From Oligoflexia bacterium (lineage in GTDB: Bacteria; Bdellovibrionota; UBA1018; CAIPTA01; JAALKR01), in assembly GCA_011087955.1 (NCBI GenBank), contig JAALKR010000015.1, positions 1 to 43,847 on the forward strand: DNA of 43,847 nt, read 5' to 3'. Shown piece after piece: positions 20,819 through 29,561 of the stretch. The translations under genes and the position numbers were made by a program. The notes under the pieces were generated by a model that worked only from the letters and a program-made list of their open reading frames with translations, had not been told where the DNA came from and did not search any database. Numbering within the stretch: the stretch's first letter is position 1; every line of letters starts with the position of its first letter.

Positions 20819-21577
20819 ATGAAAGATAACTTTCTTGAATACCGTGCAGACATGAACTACGAAAAGGCGCTCCGCTATCAAGGCGTACTAAGTAGCGAAG
20901 GCTACCGCGGCCTTTTGGCGTTCACGTGTAACCCTACAATCACACTAGGAATCGCTTCCAAAGCTAAGAATGAAATCTTAATTAGCTCAGACTCGTTGCA
21001 GGAAAAGAACATTCAGTTGTTAAAAACTGACCGCGGTGGAAAATCGACCTATCATGGACCGGGGCAGTTGATTGGGTTTCCGATAATTAATTTACGAAAA
21101 GCCTATAAAGATGGGAGAGCGGTACGGCGTTTTTCCGAGGACTTATTGATAGGACTCGCCCATGCTGGGGCAGCCTTAGGCGTGAAGAGCGTGCAAACGA
21201 AACAAGGCTTTCCTGGAGTTTGGACGAATCGAGGTAAACTAGCTTCCATCGGAATCACCGTGAAAAATGGTTTTATCTTCCACGGATTCTCTTTGAATGT
21301 AACTCGCGCGTGTTACACAGGGTTCTCTCTCATTGATCCCTGTGGAATTTCCAATTGTCCAGTTACGAGCTTAGAAGAAGAAGGAATTACCGTTGAGTCA
21401 AAATCTGAATTGGCTCGATTAATTTCACCGTATTTGAGTAATTTATTTTCTGCCAGTAAAGAGCGTGAATCACAAGTCATGCGATTTGAGCAAACCCACC
21501 AAGATCTAGTTGCGAAAGTATCCCGTTCATCGATGGCAATCGATTACGTTTGCTCTAGCCTGTCTACGCGGGACTGA
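20819..21577 (+). CDS. lipB: Octanoyltransferase LipB
   Basis: LipB moves octanoyl groups from acyl carrier protein to lipoyl domains of dehydrogenase complexes. The family block DRGGKSTYHGPGQLIGFPII is present, as are the catalytic Lys in GKLASIGI followed by FHGFSLNV and the catalytic Cys in IDPCGISNC. 252 residues is slightly long, with a C-terminal extension. lipA is not in the window. The end overlaps the convergent mutY gene by 14 bases. Confidence 0.93.
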   Translation: MKDNFLEYRADMNYEKALRYQGVLSSEGYRGLLAFTCNPTITLGIASKAKNEILISSDSLQEKNIQLLKTDRGGKSTYHGPGQLIGFPIINLRKAYKDGRAVRRFSEDLLIGLAHAGAALGVKSVQTKQGFPGVWTNRGKLASIGITVKNGFIFHGFSLNVTRACYTGFSLIDPCGISNCPVTSLEEEGITVESKSELARLISPYLSNLFSASKERESQVMRFEQTHQDLVAKVSRSSMAIDYVCSSLSTRD

Positions 21578-22631
21578 TAAGCTTCTCGATTATCTTACGA
21601 GAAGGTCTGGGCAAGGATTCTGCCTCCTCAGCCCAAGATAACCAACGAAAATCCGACCCTAGTCCCCTTAGAGTAGCTCGAATGCTCGATTCACTGAGCT
21701 GAGCATTGCCCACGCGTGCTTCTACAGAAAAATGAATTTTGTGATTTGTAATCGTGCGGTTGACCTCAGCGCTGCGCCCCAGGGCTTTGCCGGGTATTTG
21801 TTTTGGCTTCTCTTGTGCATCCACTAATATCCATGGCAAGTCCCACATTCCTTCGAGCCAGGCTCCCTTGGCCCTGCGGGCAACAAGAACGGACAAGCCG
21901 CCAGATTTTTCCTTACGGAAGATGGCATAGCCCTGACTGTGCAGCAACACTTTTTGCTTCTTAGGCGCCTTCCGAGGAATATTTGCAAAGTCTCCACTTA
22001 TGCGGGTTTTACATTGGCTACTAATCGGGCAAAGGAGGCAGTCTGGACTCTTTACTTTACAAATGGTTGCACTTAAGTCCATTAACGCTTCATTTATTTT
22101 TCCTGCGTTACCAAGAGAAACAATTTCAGCCGCTAAACTTGCAATCGTTTTGTTGCCTTTTGCCACTGTTTTAAGCTCAATTAGTCGAGCAAGTACCCTC
22201 TCCAAATTTCCATCGATCGCAGGTACTCTTTCATTAAAAGCCATCGATGCAATTGCGGAGGCGGTATAGGGACCAATACCTGGAAGTTTGATTAATTCAG
22301 CGTAGCGTTTTGGAAATATGCCTCGGTATTGAGCAAGCACGGTTTGTGCACATTTATGCAGATTCCTAGCCCGTGAATAATAACCCAGTCCGGCCCACAT
22401 GCTCTGCACTTCATCGACGTCGGCTTCTGCTAAATCGGCAATAGCCGGGAAGCGATTAATAAATTTCTCAAAATAGGGCAATGCCGTCTCCACTCGAGTT
22501 TGTTGAAGCATTATTTCGGAGAGCCAGCGTTCATATGCACCTATGCCAGGCTTGCGCCATGGTAGCTCTCTTCCGTTTTTGCGGAACCATAACAAGAGGT
22601 TTTGGTGCAACTCTTTAACTGATAGCTTCAA
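21564..22631 (-). CDS. mutY: A/G-specific adenine DNA glycosylase
   Basis: MutY removes adenine mispaired with 8-oxoguanine. The helix-hairpin-helix [17 protein letters not shown], the catalytic Glu in [10 protein letters not shown], the catalytic Asp in [14 protein letters not shown], and the 4Fe-4S loop C-x6-C-x2-C-x5-C ([17 protein letters not shown]) are all present. A NUDIX-like 8-oxoG recognition domain follows (about 225-350). The ATG overlaps the kbl stop by 4 bases, so mutY is the last gene of the tdh-kbl-mutY operon. Size and domain order are normal. Confidence 0.95.
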   Translation of the reverse strand: MKLSVKELHQNLLLWFRKNGRELPWRKPGIGAYERWLSEIMLQQTRVETALPYFEKFINRFPAIADLAEADVDEVQSMWAGLGYYSRARNLHKCAQTVLAQYRGIFPKRYAELIKLPGIGPYTASAIASMAFNERVPAIDGNLERVLARLIELKTVAKGNKTIASLAAEIVSLGNAGKINEALMDLSATICKVKSPDCLLCPISSQCKTRISGDFANIPRKAPKKQKVLLHSQGYAIFRKEKSGGLSVLVARRAKGAWLEGMWDLPWILVDAQEKPKQIPGKALGRSAEVNRTITNHKIHFSVEARVGNAQLSESSIRATLRGLGSDFRWLSWAEEAESLPRPSRKIIEKLISPA

Positions 22632-23824
22632 CTTATGACCTTGTGTTTTTGAGCGACTTTAATGAACGCATCTACAGCACGGTTGACTTGTTCCGTTGAG
22701 TGCGCTGCAGACAATTGTACGCGAATGCGCGCTTGTTCTTTTGGCACAACTGGATAGAAAAATCCGATGACATAAATATTTTCAGCTAATAAGTCCTTTG
22801 CCATTACTTGGGAAAGCTTTGCATCTCCAAGCATTACAGGAACCACCGGATGATCTCCTGGCTTGATAGTGAAGCCTGCCTCAAGCATTCGTGAACGAAA
22901 AAGCAATGTGTTCTCACGCAAGGTCTGTCGCAACTTTCCACCTGCACTCGGATCTGCTACTAAGTCTAACGCCTTCAAGGTTGCAGTAACTACCATTGGC
23001 GAAATTGAATTCGAAAATAAGTATGGTCTTGCCTTTTGACGAAGCATATCGATAACTTCTTGGTGTGCCGCCACGAATCCACCAGATGCACCACCGAGCG
23101 CTTTCCCAAAAGTTGAAGTGAGGATATCAACGCGACCTAGCACATCATTCATCTCATGAGTGCCACGTCCATTTTCACCAGCAAAACCAGTCGCGTGCGA
23201 ATCATCCACCATCACAAGGGCGTTGTATTTATCCGCCAAATCACAAATCTCTTTTAATGGAGTCCACAAGCCGTCCATACTAAAAGCTCCATCAGTGACG
23301 ATCAGGCGGTTGCGTGCGCCACTGGCTTCCCTCAATTTGGCTTCGAGATCCACCATATCGCAGTTGCTGTAGCGAAATCGTTGCGCCTTACATAAGCGAA
23401 TGCCATCAATAATCGAAGCATGGTTTAGGGCATCAGATATAATCGCATCCTCTTTGTCAAAGATAGACTCAAAGACACCTCCGTTAGCATCAAAACAGGA
23501 AGAAAATAGAATGGAGTCATCCATTCTGACATAACCCGCGGCTTTTCGCTCCAACGCACGGTGAATGTCTTGAGTTCCGCATATAAACCGGACTGACGAC
23601 AGTCCGAATCCATATTTATCTAGCCCCTCGTGCGCAGCTTTCATTAACTCTGAATGGGAGGATAAGCCTAAATAGTTATTCGCGCAAAAATTCAGAACCT
23701 CGCCCTGAGAGACTGAAATTTCAGAGCCTTGCGCGGAGAGGATTTCTCGCTCTCGCTTATAGAGTCCCTGATTATCAATATTCGTCAATTTTTCCGTTAG
23801 TTGATTTTTTAAACCTTTGTACAT
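22628..23824 (-). CDS. kbl: Glycine C-acetyltransferase (2-amino-3-ketobutyrate CoA ligase)
   Basis: This PLP enzyme cleaves 2-amino-3-ketobutyrate with CoA to glycine and acetyl-CoA. It belongs to the alpha-oxoamine synthase family. The PLP lysine lies in [13 protein letters not shown], the substrate-specificity segments ([29 protein letters not shown]) are those of Kbl, and VDDSHATGF holds the cofactor-binding Asp. 398 residues is the usual length. It follows tdh by 13 bases, which makes Kbl far more likely than its paralogues BioF or HemA. Confidence 0.96.
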   Translation of the reverse strand: MYKGLKNQLTEKLTNIDNQGLYKREREILSAQGSEISVSQGEVLNFCANNYLGLSSHSELMKAAHEGLDKYGFGLSSVRFICGTQDIHRALERKAAGYVRMDDSILFSSCFDANGGVFESIFDKEDAIISDALNHASIIDGIRLCKAQRFRYSNCDMVDLEAKLREASGARNRLIVTDGAFSMDGLWTPLKEICDLADKYNALVMVDDSHATGFAGENGRGTHEMNDVLGRVDILTSTFGKALGGASGGFVAAHQEVIDMLRQKARPYLFSNSISPMVVTATLKALDLVADPSAGGKLRQTLRENTLLFRSRMLEAGFTIKPGDHPVVPVMLGDAKLSQVMAKDLLAENIYVIGFFYPVVPKEQARIRVQLSAAHSTEQVNRAVDAFIKVAQKHKVIS

Positions 23825-23837
23825 TATTGATTTTTTT

Positions 23838-24974
23838 CTAAGAAATTTTGACTAAAATTTTTGCGTATCTTTGCATACGATCTTCCCAATCGTCGGCACG
23901 AAAATCCTTAAGGTTGACAATTGATCCCTTGCCTTCTTCAAGAATGACCTTCCAAATTTTTTCTTGGATGCCATTCGATTTATCCTCCAAGAGTTTTTTG
24001 ACTCGTTTCCAGGTAGTGAAAATTTTCCGACCGATGACCGCATGGATGCTCTTTCCTTGCAGAATAAAACTCTGAAAATTTGGCACCACTAAGTCGCTAG
24101 TGGATAAACCGAAAAGAACAATATGGGATCCGTTTCCAGAGACCTTGATGGCATTTTGCAGGCTTATAGGGTGTCCGCTCATTTCCAAACAGTAGTCTGC
24201 ACCGGTTCCTCCCGTTAAAGATTGAATAGTCTTTGGATTTACTTCTGAAGGTTCGAGAACAATATCTGCACCACACGCTTTGGCTAGCTTCTGATTCTTT
24301 GGATTTGGCTCAACACCAATAATTTGACGAGCACCCAACTCCTGTGCAATTAAAATTGAGAAAAGTCCAATCGTGCCGCAACCAAAAACTACAACCGAGC
24401 AACCTCTCAGATCAGAGCCGTCAAACGGTATGCATGCATGAACCGCATTTCCAAACGGCTCTTGAATGGCAGCAATCTCTGGGCAAATTTTCTCAATATC
24501 CGTTGGCCATAAAACGTTCACTGGGAGTTTAGTGCGTTCTGCGAAGACTCCATCGGCAGTCACGCCAATAATTCTTTCATTCTCACAAACATGAAAATTT
24601 CCTACCAGGCAGGCGTTGCAGATTCCACAATATAGGTGACTTTCGGCGCTTACGATATCGCCAATTTTATAACTACTGCGCGCTTCAGCCTTGGACCCCA
24701 GAGCAGTTATTCGGCCAACCATTTCATGGCCTGCAATACGGTAGCCTACGCCATCTTTTTCAAGAAATTTCAAAATCGGATCGCGAAAGGCCTTACGATA
24801 CCAAATTCCCTTATCCGTACCACACACGCCTGCATAGATTGGCTCAATGAGGGCTGCCTCTGCATCTGCAGGGTTCGTCTTTTCATTTAGCTCTGGGTCA
24901 GCCACTGATTCGAGTGTGTAGCCCGTGGTGCTTTCCCAGGTATTCCGATCAACCGATAGAACTAAGGATTTCAT
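23838..24974 (-). CDS. tdh: L-threonine 3-dehydrogenase (zinc-dependent)
   Basis: Medium-chain dehydrogenase that oxidises threonine to 2-amino-3-ketobutyrate with NAD+. The catalytic zinc ligands are in GVCGTDKG and AGHEMVG, the structural zinc loop is C-x2-C-x2-C-x7-C ([16 protein letters not shown]), and the Rossmann motif is [10 protein letters not shown]. The segment [13 protein letters not shown] matches Tdh, not other alcohol dehydrogenases. It is somewhat longer (378 residues) than E. coli Tdh (341), with extra sequence near residues 25-70 that also resembles glucose dehydrogenases. The adjacent kbl makes threonine the likely substrate. Confidence 0.85.
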   Translation of the reverse strand: MKSLVLSVDRNTWESTTGYTLESVADPELNEKTNPADAEAALIEPIYAGVCGTDKGIWYRKAFRDPILKFLEKDGVGYRIAGHEMVGRITALGSKAEARSSYKIGDIVSAESHLYCGICNACLVGNFHVCENERIIGVTADGVFAERTKLPVNVLWPTDIEKICPEIAAIQEPFGNAVHACIPFDGSDLRGCSVVVFGCGTIGLFSILIAQELGARQIIGVEPNPKNQKLAKACGADIVLEPSEVNPKTIQSLTGGTGADYCLEMSGHPISLQNAIKVSGNGSHIVLFGLSTSDLVVPNFQSFILQGKSIHAVIGRKIFTTWKRVKKLLEDKSNGIQEKIWKVILEEGKGSIVNLKDFRADDWEDRMQRYAKILVKIS

Positions 24975-25041
24975 AAAGAAAGGTGTAGGTTAATTATTAT
25001 CGAGGAGCAAGGCCTTTTCGATGTGTTAAGAGGGTGAGTGT

Positions 25042-26028
25042 ATGAAGGTTCTAATTAGTGGAGCAGGTGGTTACTTAGGCGTACGCTTAGCGGAACGATT
25101 GATTGGTGCTGAGCACAAAGTGCTTGCTATGGTGCGCAGCGCCCCGCAACACCAATATCTTGAGCGTGAAGGCATCACTATCGAAAAGGGCGATATTTTA
25201 GATTCGCCAAGACTAAAGGAATTAATGACTGGAGTCGACGCTGTTTTTCACTGTGCCGGAGTAATCTCCTATGACCCCACGAAAGACGAACTTATGTACC
25301 AGACGAATGTTGTTGGTACACGCACAATGGCGGAAGCAGCGCTTGCTTGTGGGGTGAAACGATTTGTGTACACCTCTTCAACAGCAGCCTTGGGCATAAA
25401 TTACGATCTGGAAAAGCGCGTGACGGAAGATGACCCCTTCAATGCACGCTCCCTAGGGATGTCCTATTTCACATCGAAATATGATGCAGAACAAGAGCTA
25501 CATAAGCTGCGCGAAAAGGGCTTGGACTACGTTATCCTAAATCCAGCCTCGATCATCGGACCGCGAGATACGCGCCGCTATGAACAAGTTTATGCCGGCC
25601 TGATTTACAAATATAATCCACCGATTTTGCCTCCTGGAGGAAATGCTTTTGTTGATTTGGAAGATGTCGTTGAGGGACATATTCGTGCCTGGAAAAAGGG
25701 TCGTTGTGGTGAACGCTATATTCTAAGTGGTGAAAACCTTAGTTTCGCAGATTTAATTATACGCGTGAATCAACTCATCGAGCGCGAGCCGCCTTGGTTT
25801 CGATTTCCTGTCATGGGCATGTCACTTATTTCCTTTGGGTTTCGCCTTATGGCTCTGTTTGGTAAAAAAATGCATATGACGCCGGAGCTACTTTCAAAAG
25901 TTGGCCGCTGGCACCTTTATGTGAACACGACAAAGGCAGAGCGAGAACTGGGTATGCACTTTCGTTCGATTGACCAAGCTATAAAAGATACACTGGACTG
26001 GTTAAAAGCAGAAGGTCGTATAGGCTGA
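25042..26028 (+). CDS. NAD(P)-dependent epimerase/dehydratase-family SDR
   Basis: Extended short-chain dehydrogenase of the dihydroflavonol-4-reductase-like group. It has the Rossmann motif GAGGYLG (G-x2-G-x2-G near the N-terminus), the catalytic Ser in YTSSTAALG and the Y-x3-K pair in SYFTSKYDAE. The NPASIIGPRDTRR segment is typical. The substrate (sugar nucleotide, sterol or another keto compound) cannot be told. An AGGGTGAG precedes the ATG. It is transcribed away from tdh and is followed by a terminator-like hairpin, so it is probably monocistronic. Confidence 0.88.
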   Translation: MKVLISGAGGYLGVRLAERLIGAEHKVLAMVRSAPQHQYLEREGITIEKGDILDSPRLKELMTGVDAVFHCAGVISYDPTKDELMYQTNVVGTRTMAEAALACGVKRFVYTSSTAALGINYDLEKRVTEDDPFNARSLGMSYFTSKYDAEQELHKLREKGLDYVILNPASIIGPRDTRRYEQVYAGLIYKYNPPILPPGGNAFVDLEDVVEGHIRAWKKGRCGERYILSGENLSFADLIIRVNQLIEREPPWFRFPVMGMSLISFGFRLMALFGKKMHMTPELLSKVGRWHLYVNTTKAERELGMHFRSIDQAIKDTLDWLKAEGRIG

Positions 26029-26075
26029 TCGAGACAAGCACGGATGGGTTCACAGCAAGTGCGCAGAAGAAAGTT

Positions 26076-26110
26076 TGTCGGCTCAAAAACATGCACCTGC
26101 AGAGCCGACA
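26076..26110. terminator. Inverted repeat between convergent genes, probable terminator
   Basis: A perfect 9-base stem (TGTCGGCTC at 26076-26084 and GAGCCGACA at 26102-26110) encloses a 17-base loop. It lies 48 bases after the SDR stop and about 105 bases past the end of the small lipoprotein gene coming from the other side. There is no strong T-tract, so it may be a weak bidirectional terminator. The rest of 26029-26216 shows nothing else. Confidence 0.45.
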
Positions 26111-26216
26111 TAATAAAAAGGATTATTTAAGCCACTGGAGCAATAAACATCACAACAGGTCCATGATGCAGCTAAACGGCAGTCATTCATGGGAAGGGAT
26201 AAATAAAGATAGCCAG

Positions 26217-26630
26217 CTACTCCGGATAGATGGAAGAATAATCGTACCACTTATCTTCACTAGAGCGATAACAAAGCCTGTGCTCAAGACTCTTGCCTGC
26301 CTCAGCATTAATTGGAAAATAATAGAACTGGTAGCAGCCATTATAGAAATAGCGCTTTCGCTTTGCTTTGCTCGAAAGCACCGGCTGGTTGACCAATAAT
26401 TCCGAATGAATCGACACCTTTTCAAATGCACCTTGATCCATCGATGTAACTAAGACTGGTTCTCGTGAAGACTTTTTACTTTCGTGCAATCTATAAACAT
26501 GAAGATTTGATAGCGTTGCATCGGCATTAGCAATTCCACGACTAATAGGAGCATATGCACAGCCAGAAAGTATGACTGTTGCAGCGACAAAAGTGAGAAT
26601 ATTAACAGCAATACGAATACTCTTGTACAC
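26217..26630 (-). CDS. Small lipoprotein of unknown function
   Basis: With the GTG at 26630 (preceded by GGGG seven to ten bases upstream) the protein starts with MYKSIRIAVNILTFVAATV and ends its signal at the lipobox LSGC, a textbook lipoprotein signal. A TTG at 26660, next to the upstream stop, would add ten residues with no clear purpose. The mature part (about 113 residues) has three Cys besides the lipidated one and Tyr-rich strands (RYFYNGCYQFYYFP, LCYRSSEDKWYDY) suggesting a small beta fold. I do not recognise the family. It directly follows the DUF2064 gene and is probably cotranscribed. Confidence 0.65.
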   Translation of the reverse strand: MYKSIRIAVNILTFVAATVILSGCAYAPISRGIANADATLSNLHVYRLHESKKSSREPVLVTSMDQGAFEKVSIHSELLVNQPVLSSKAKRKRYFYNGCYQFYYFPINAEAGKSLEHRLCYRSSEDKWYDYSSIYPE

Positions 26631-26660
26631 GACAGACCCCAAGCAACCTCTCGGCGCCAA

Positions 26661-27398
26661 CTACAGGGAACTTAAATTTACGCTAGAGCTTTCCAGCCAC
26701 TGCAGCAGGTTTTGCTTGGATTTATTTTGAACACTTATAGATTCTTCTAGCTCTTCTGGCTTTTCTAAAATTTTTTTTAAATGAAATTTTAAGCGAGATA
26801 AATCGCTAACCTCATCGACGTCAAAATCTTCTTTTAGTTCACGAACCAAGCCTAACACATCCAAACGCCTCTTAAATTCCGTGTATGTATTTGCCGCAGA
26901 ATAAGGTGTATCCACCCAAACTGAATGAGGTATATCCTTACGTGCAGCAAATAAATAGTACCCCCCATCTTCTGTCGGCCCAAGCACAAAATCTTTACCT
27001 TCCTGTAGAGCTGAAATGGTTTCTAAAAAAACCTGCGGTCGCAATTGAGGAGAATCCCCACCAATAAAAATGACGATATCATATCGCTCGAACAATTCTC
27101 GGAAGACATGGGCTAATCTTTCACCTAAAGTTCCAACTCCTTGCAAACAGCGATCAAAATCTTGCCAAGTTTCGTGGTTAAGCGCTTTAGGTTCTGCGAC
27201 AGACCAAATTGGAACAATCCTACTATCTTGCTCTCGTAATTCTCGAAATATCTCTCGAATGCATTCAATTGAAAGAGTAAAAAATTCTTCAGCTCTCTCT
27301 TTGCCAATGCCGTTGGCTAGTCTCGTTTTTAATGGAGAGAGGCCCCTTGTCTTGACAAATGCAGCGATTGCTATTTTTGTGCCTTTCGAAGTACTCAT
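26661..27398 (-). CDS. DUF2064/TIGR04282-type GT-A-fold nucleotidyl/glycosyltransferase
   Basis: The N-terminus AIAAFVKTRGLSPLKTRLA is a nucleotide-sugar-binding loop of the CofC/DUF2064 type. FIGGDSPQLRP is the metal-binding DxD-like segment, and LGPTEDGGYYLFAARK followed by DFDVDEVSDLSRL are family hallmarks. Members have a GT-A fold and are often found near glycosyltransferases that modify carotenoids, hopanoids or other lipids. The substrate is unknown. The gene diverges from the GT2 gene across 44 bases, and a GT-C gene lies beyond it, so the three may act in one glycolipid or glycan pathway. Confidence 0.82.
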   Translation of the reverse strand: MSTSKGTKIAIAAFVKTRGLSPLKTRLANGIGKERAEEFFTLSIECIREIFRELREQDSRIVPIWSVAEPKALNHETWQDFDRCLQGVGTLGERLAHVFRELFERYDIVIFIGGDSPQLRPQVFLETISALQEGKDFVLGPTEDGGYYLFAARKDIPHSVWVDTPYSAANTYTEFKRRLDVLGLVRELKEDFDVDEVSDLSRLKFHLKKILEKPEELEESISVQNKSKQNLLQWLESSSVNLSSL

Positions 27399-27442
27399 TG
27401 CGAACTTTCCATCTTAAGGTATAACTTCTAAGGAGGCTAGTT

Positions 27443-28231
27443 GTGAAGACGATAATCATTATTCCAGCCTTAAATGAACAAGAGAGCATTCGCCATGTGC
27501 TGGCGGAAATACCTGCGCCTTATGGCCAAAATGTCCTCGTGGTGGACAATGGAAGTTTAGACCTTACACCTAATATAGCCCGCGGGGCGGGGGCAAAAGT
27601 AATCTCAGCGCCAGAACGAGGCTATGGCGCCGCTTGTTTAGCCGGGATTGCGGAAGCCAAGGCAACGATTAACCCTGATGTATTTATTTTTTTGGACGCA
27701 GATTATTCAGATTTTCCTCAAGACCTAGATTTATTGATGAAAAAGCTGATATCCGACAATCTGGACGTTGTGATTGGTTCCAGAACAAAGCGTGCGGAAG
27801 CAGGAGCGCTATTACCTCAAGCAAAATTCGGCAATTGGCTGGCTACCACATTGTTATGGTTTCGTTTTGGATATCGATTCACTGATTTAGGGCCATTCCG
27901 AGTAATTCGTAAAAATGCTTTGGAAGAGATTCAAATGTGCGATCGAAATTATGGTTGGACGATGGAGATGCAGATCAAGGCCCTTCGTCAAAAGTTGCGC
28001 ATAGGAGAAGTTCCCGTTCGCTACCGAGAGCGCATTGGTGCTTCTAAAATTACCGGAACATTTAAAGGAACAATCGCCGCCGGCTATAAAATTTTATGGA
28101 CTTTGTTTCGCTATAGTTTGCCGTTTTACCCAAGGCCAAAACAGCAACAAATAGAGTACGAAGTATTCGACGGTGCGAAAATAGGTAGCCGCATCCTTGG
28201 AGTAGAACCAGCTATACGAGGCAAGTACTAA
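27443..28231 (+). CDS. GT2-family glycosyltransferase (dolichol/polyprenyl-phosphate-mannosyltransferase-like)
   Basis: IIIPALNEQESI is the nucleotide-sugar-binding start of family GT2, VVDNGSLDLT and FLDADYSDFP hold the metal-binding Asp residues, and DLGPFRVIRKNAL followed by YGWTMEMQIKA is the acceptor segment of DPM-like enzymes. VPVRYRERIGASKITGTFKG is also typical. A GTG start at 27443 is supported by AGGAGG at 27431-27436. It has no transmembrane anchor, like DPM1-type enzymes. The likely reaction is transfer of a sugar from NDP-sugar to polyprenyl phosphate. Its last 46 codons overlap the convergent GT-C gene. Confidence 0.85.
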   Translation: MKTIIIIPALNEQESIRHVLAEIPAPYGQNVLVVDNGSLDLTPNIARGAGAKVISAPERGYGAACLAGIAEAKATINPDVFIFLDADYSDFPQDLDLLMKKLISDNLDVVIGSRTKRAEAGALLPQAKFGNWLATTLLWFRFGYRFTDLGPFRVIRKNALEEIQMCDRNYGWTMEMQIKALRQKLRIGEVPVRYRERIGASKITGTFKGTIAAGYKILWTLFRYSLPFYPRPKQQQIEYEVFDGAKIGSRILGVEPAIRGKY

Positions 28232-29503
28232 ATAACTGAAGCTTATCCAGCCTATATTTCCTACGAGCACAGCGAAGGGCAACACCCACAATACATACCA
28301 AGTATTCGCGACTGGCGATAATAGTAAAATCCACCCAAAGAGCCACATTGCGGATTCAGCCAGGCCTTTCTCCGACTGTAGTCGGCGCCACAAGACGATA
28401 AAGACCAATGCGAATATAAAGGTAATAATCATCTTGGTAAAATAATCGTAACGCAAAAAGGAATCCACCCATGGGGTGCTAGAGTATAAAACGGCTACTT
28501 CCCGCACGGCCAAGTCAATAACTTTGAATAGGCTCGCATTAAAAACCCAATACTTCGCGAAAGCTTTAGTACCGGAAAACAAAAGCGAACCAGCACTAAT
28601 AAACGGCAAATACATCAGCATCACGACCCCAGATGCGATAGCAATATGGACTAACCATTTCCTGTCTAGCTTCATATAAAAAGGAATGAGCAGGGCTGGA
28701 AAGAGTTTGGTGCAAATACCTAGAGCTAAGGCAATCCATGAGGCTGTGACTCTTTTTGTGCGAAAAAAAAAAAGGGATGCTACGGTTAGGAAGATTACAA
28801 TCGAATCCAGATGAGCCGAGTTGGCAATCTCTTTCAAGACGAGAGGATTTAGAAAATAAAGTAAAGCCCAAGCTGGGTTTAATTTTTCAAACCGTAACCA
28901 TTTCCACAGCACCACTGCCGTTGCAAGATCGAAAATAGTGAGCACTACTTTGAGTCCAAGAAGAGAGTGCGGAAACAGCAACGCCGAAAGTGCAAACACA
29001 TACTGCGCAAACGGAGGATAAATTGTACGAAGCTCTCGATAGCCAATTTCATCGCGATAATCCGTTTGTAGGTGGTCTAATGCAGTATTTATAGGAGCGT
29101 GGATAAATGGGTTTATTCCACTAGTGAACACATGGCCATCCCACATATAACGCCAAAAATCGTCTTCCATAATCGGTGTAGTAAACCATAAAATAATGCG
29201 TCCAATCAGACCACAGGCAAGAATCCCATAGAAAAGAAGTTTGTCCGTGTCTAAGTGTGTGTCGAGGTCTAAATATGCATTAGGGTTTGCCTTCCAACGC
29301 TCTCGCATCCCCCAGAATAGAAAAAGCATAAACGGAAACTGAATGGACTCCATTACAAGGAGCGGAAGGAAGCCCTCCTTTAACCCTGGTGGCACGTAAA
29401 AATAGCCGAAACAAAGCGCGGAATAGACTATGGCACAAAAAAGCAAGATCTGCTTTTTTGCAAAAAAGCTGCAATAAGAATCCAAACTGTAACAGGAGCC
29501 CAT
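28094..29503 (-). CDS. GT-C-fold membrane glycosyltransferase (GT87/mannosyltransferase-like)
   Basis: 469 residues and about ten to eleven hydrophobic helices. The first periplasmic loop carries the GT-C acidic motif (MEDDFWRYMWDGHV, followed by GINPF), and YPPFAQYVFAL and KLFPALLIPF are common in polyprenyl-phosphate-dependent mannosyltransferases. Such enzymes use lipid-linked sugars made by DPM-like proteins, which the neighbouring GT2 enzyme could supply. The acceptor is unknown. The last 46 codons (28094-28231) are antisense to the end of the GT2 gene. The final hydrophobic helix lies in that overlap, so the tail appears real. Confidence 0.78.
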   Translation of the reverse strand: MGSCYSLDSYCSFFAKKQILLFCAIVYSALCFGYFYVPPGLKEGFLPLLVMESIQFPFMLFLFWGMRERWKANPNAYLDLDTHLDTDKLLFYGILACGLIGRIILWFTTPIMEDDFWRYMWDGHVFTSGINPFIHAPINTALDHLQTDYRDEIGYRELRTIYPPFAQYVFALSALLFPHSLLGLKVVLTIFDLATAVVLWKWLRFEKLNPAWALLYFLNPLVLKEIANSAHLDSIVIFLTVASLFFFRTKRVTASWIALALGICTKLFPALLIPFYMKLDRKWLVHIAIASGVVMLMYLPFISAGSLLFSGTKAFAKYWVFNASLFKVIDLAVREVAVLYSSTPWVDSFLRYDYFTKMIITFIFALVFIVLWRRLQSEKGLAESAMWLFGWILLLSPVANTWYVLWVLPFAVLVGNIGWISFSYLVLASYSWFYSKDAATYFRTVEYFVLYLLLFWPWVKRQTIAKQSP

Positions 29504-29527
29504 ATCATCTCACTTACCAGTTTTTTT

Positions 29528-29533
29528 TATAAT
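29528..29533 (+). promoter_or_regulatory. Consensus -10 box for the lytic transglycosylase gene
   Basis: A perfect TATAAT lies 28 bases upstream of the GTG start, in the short gap between two divergent genes. No good -35 sits 16-18 bases upstream of it, so the promoter would be weak or activator dependent. Confidence 0.35.
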
Positions 29534-29561
29534 TCCAAGAAGTTTTGCCGATACGAAAGAC

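Noticed and set aside
26091-26399. Plus-strand open frame opposite the small lipoprotein
   Set aside because: The minus strand has a clear lipoprotein signal; the plus frame has no motif and starts inside the terminator-like hairpin.
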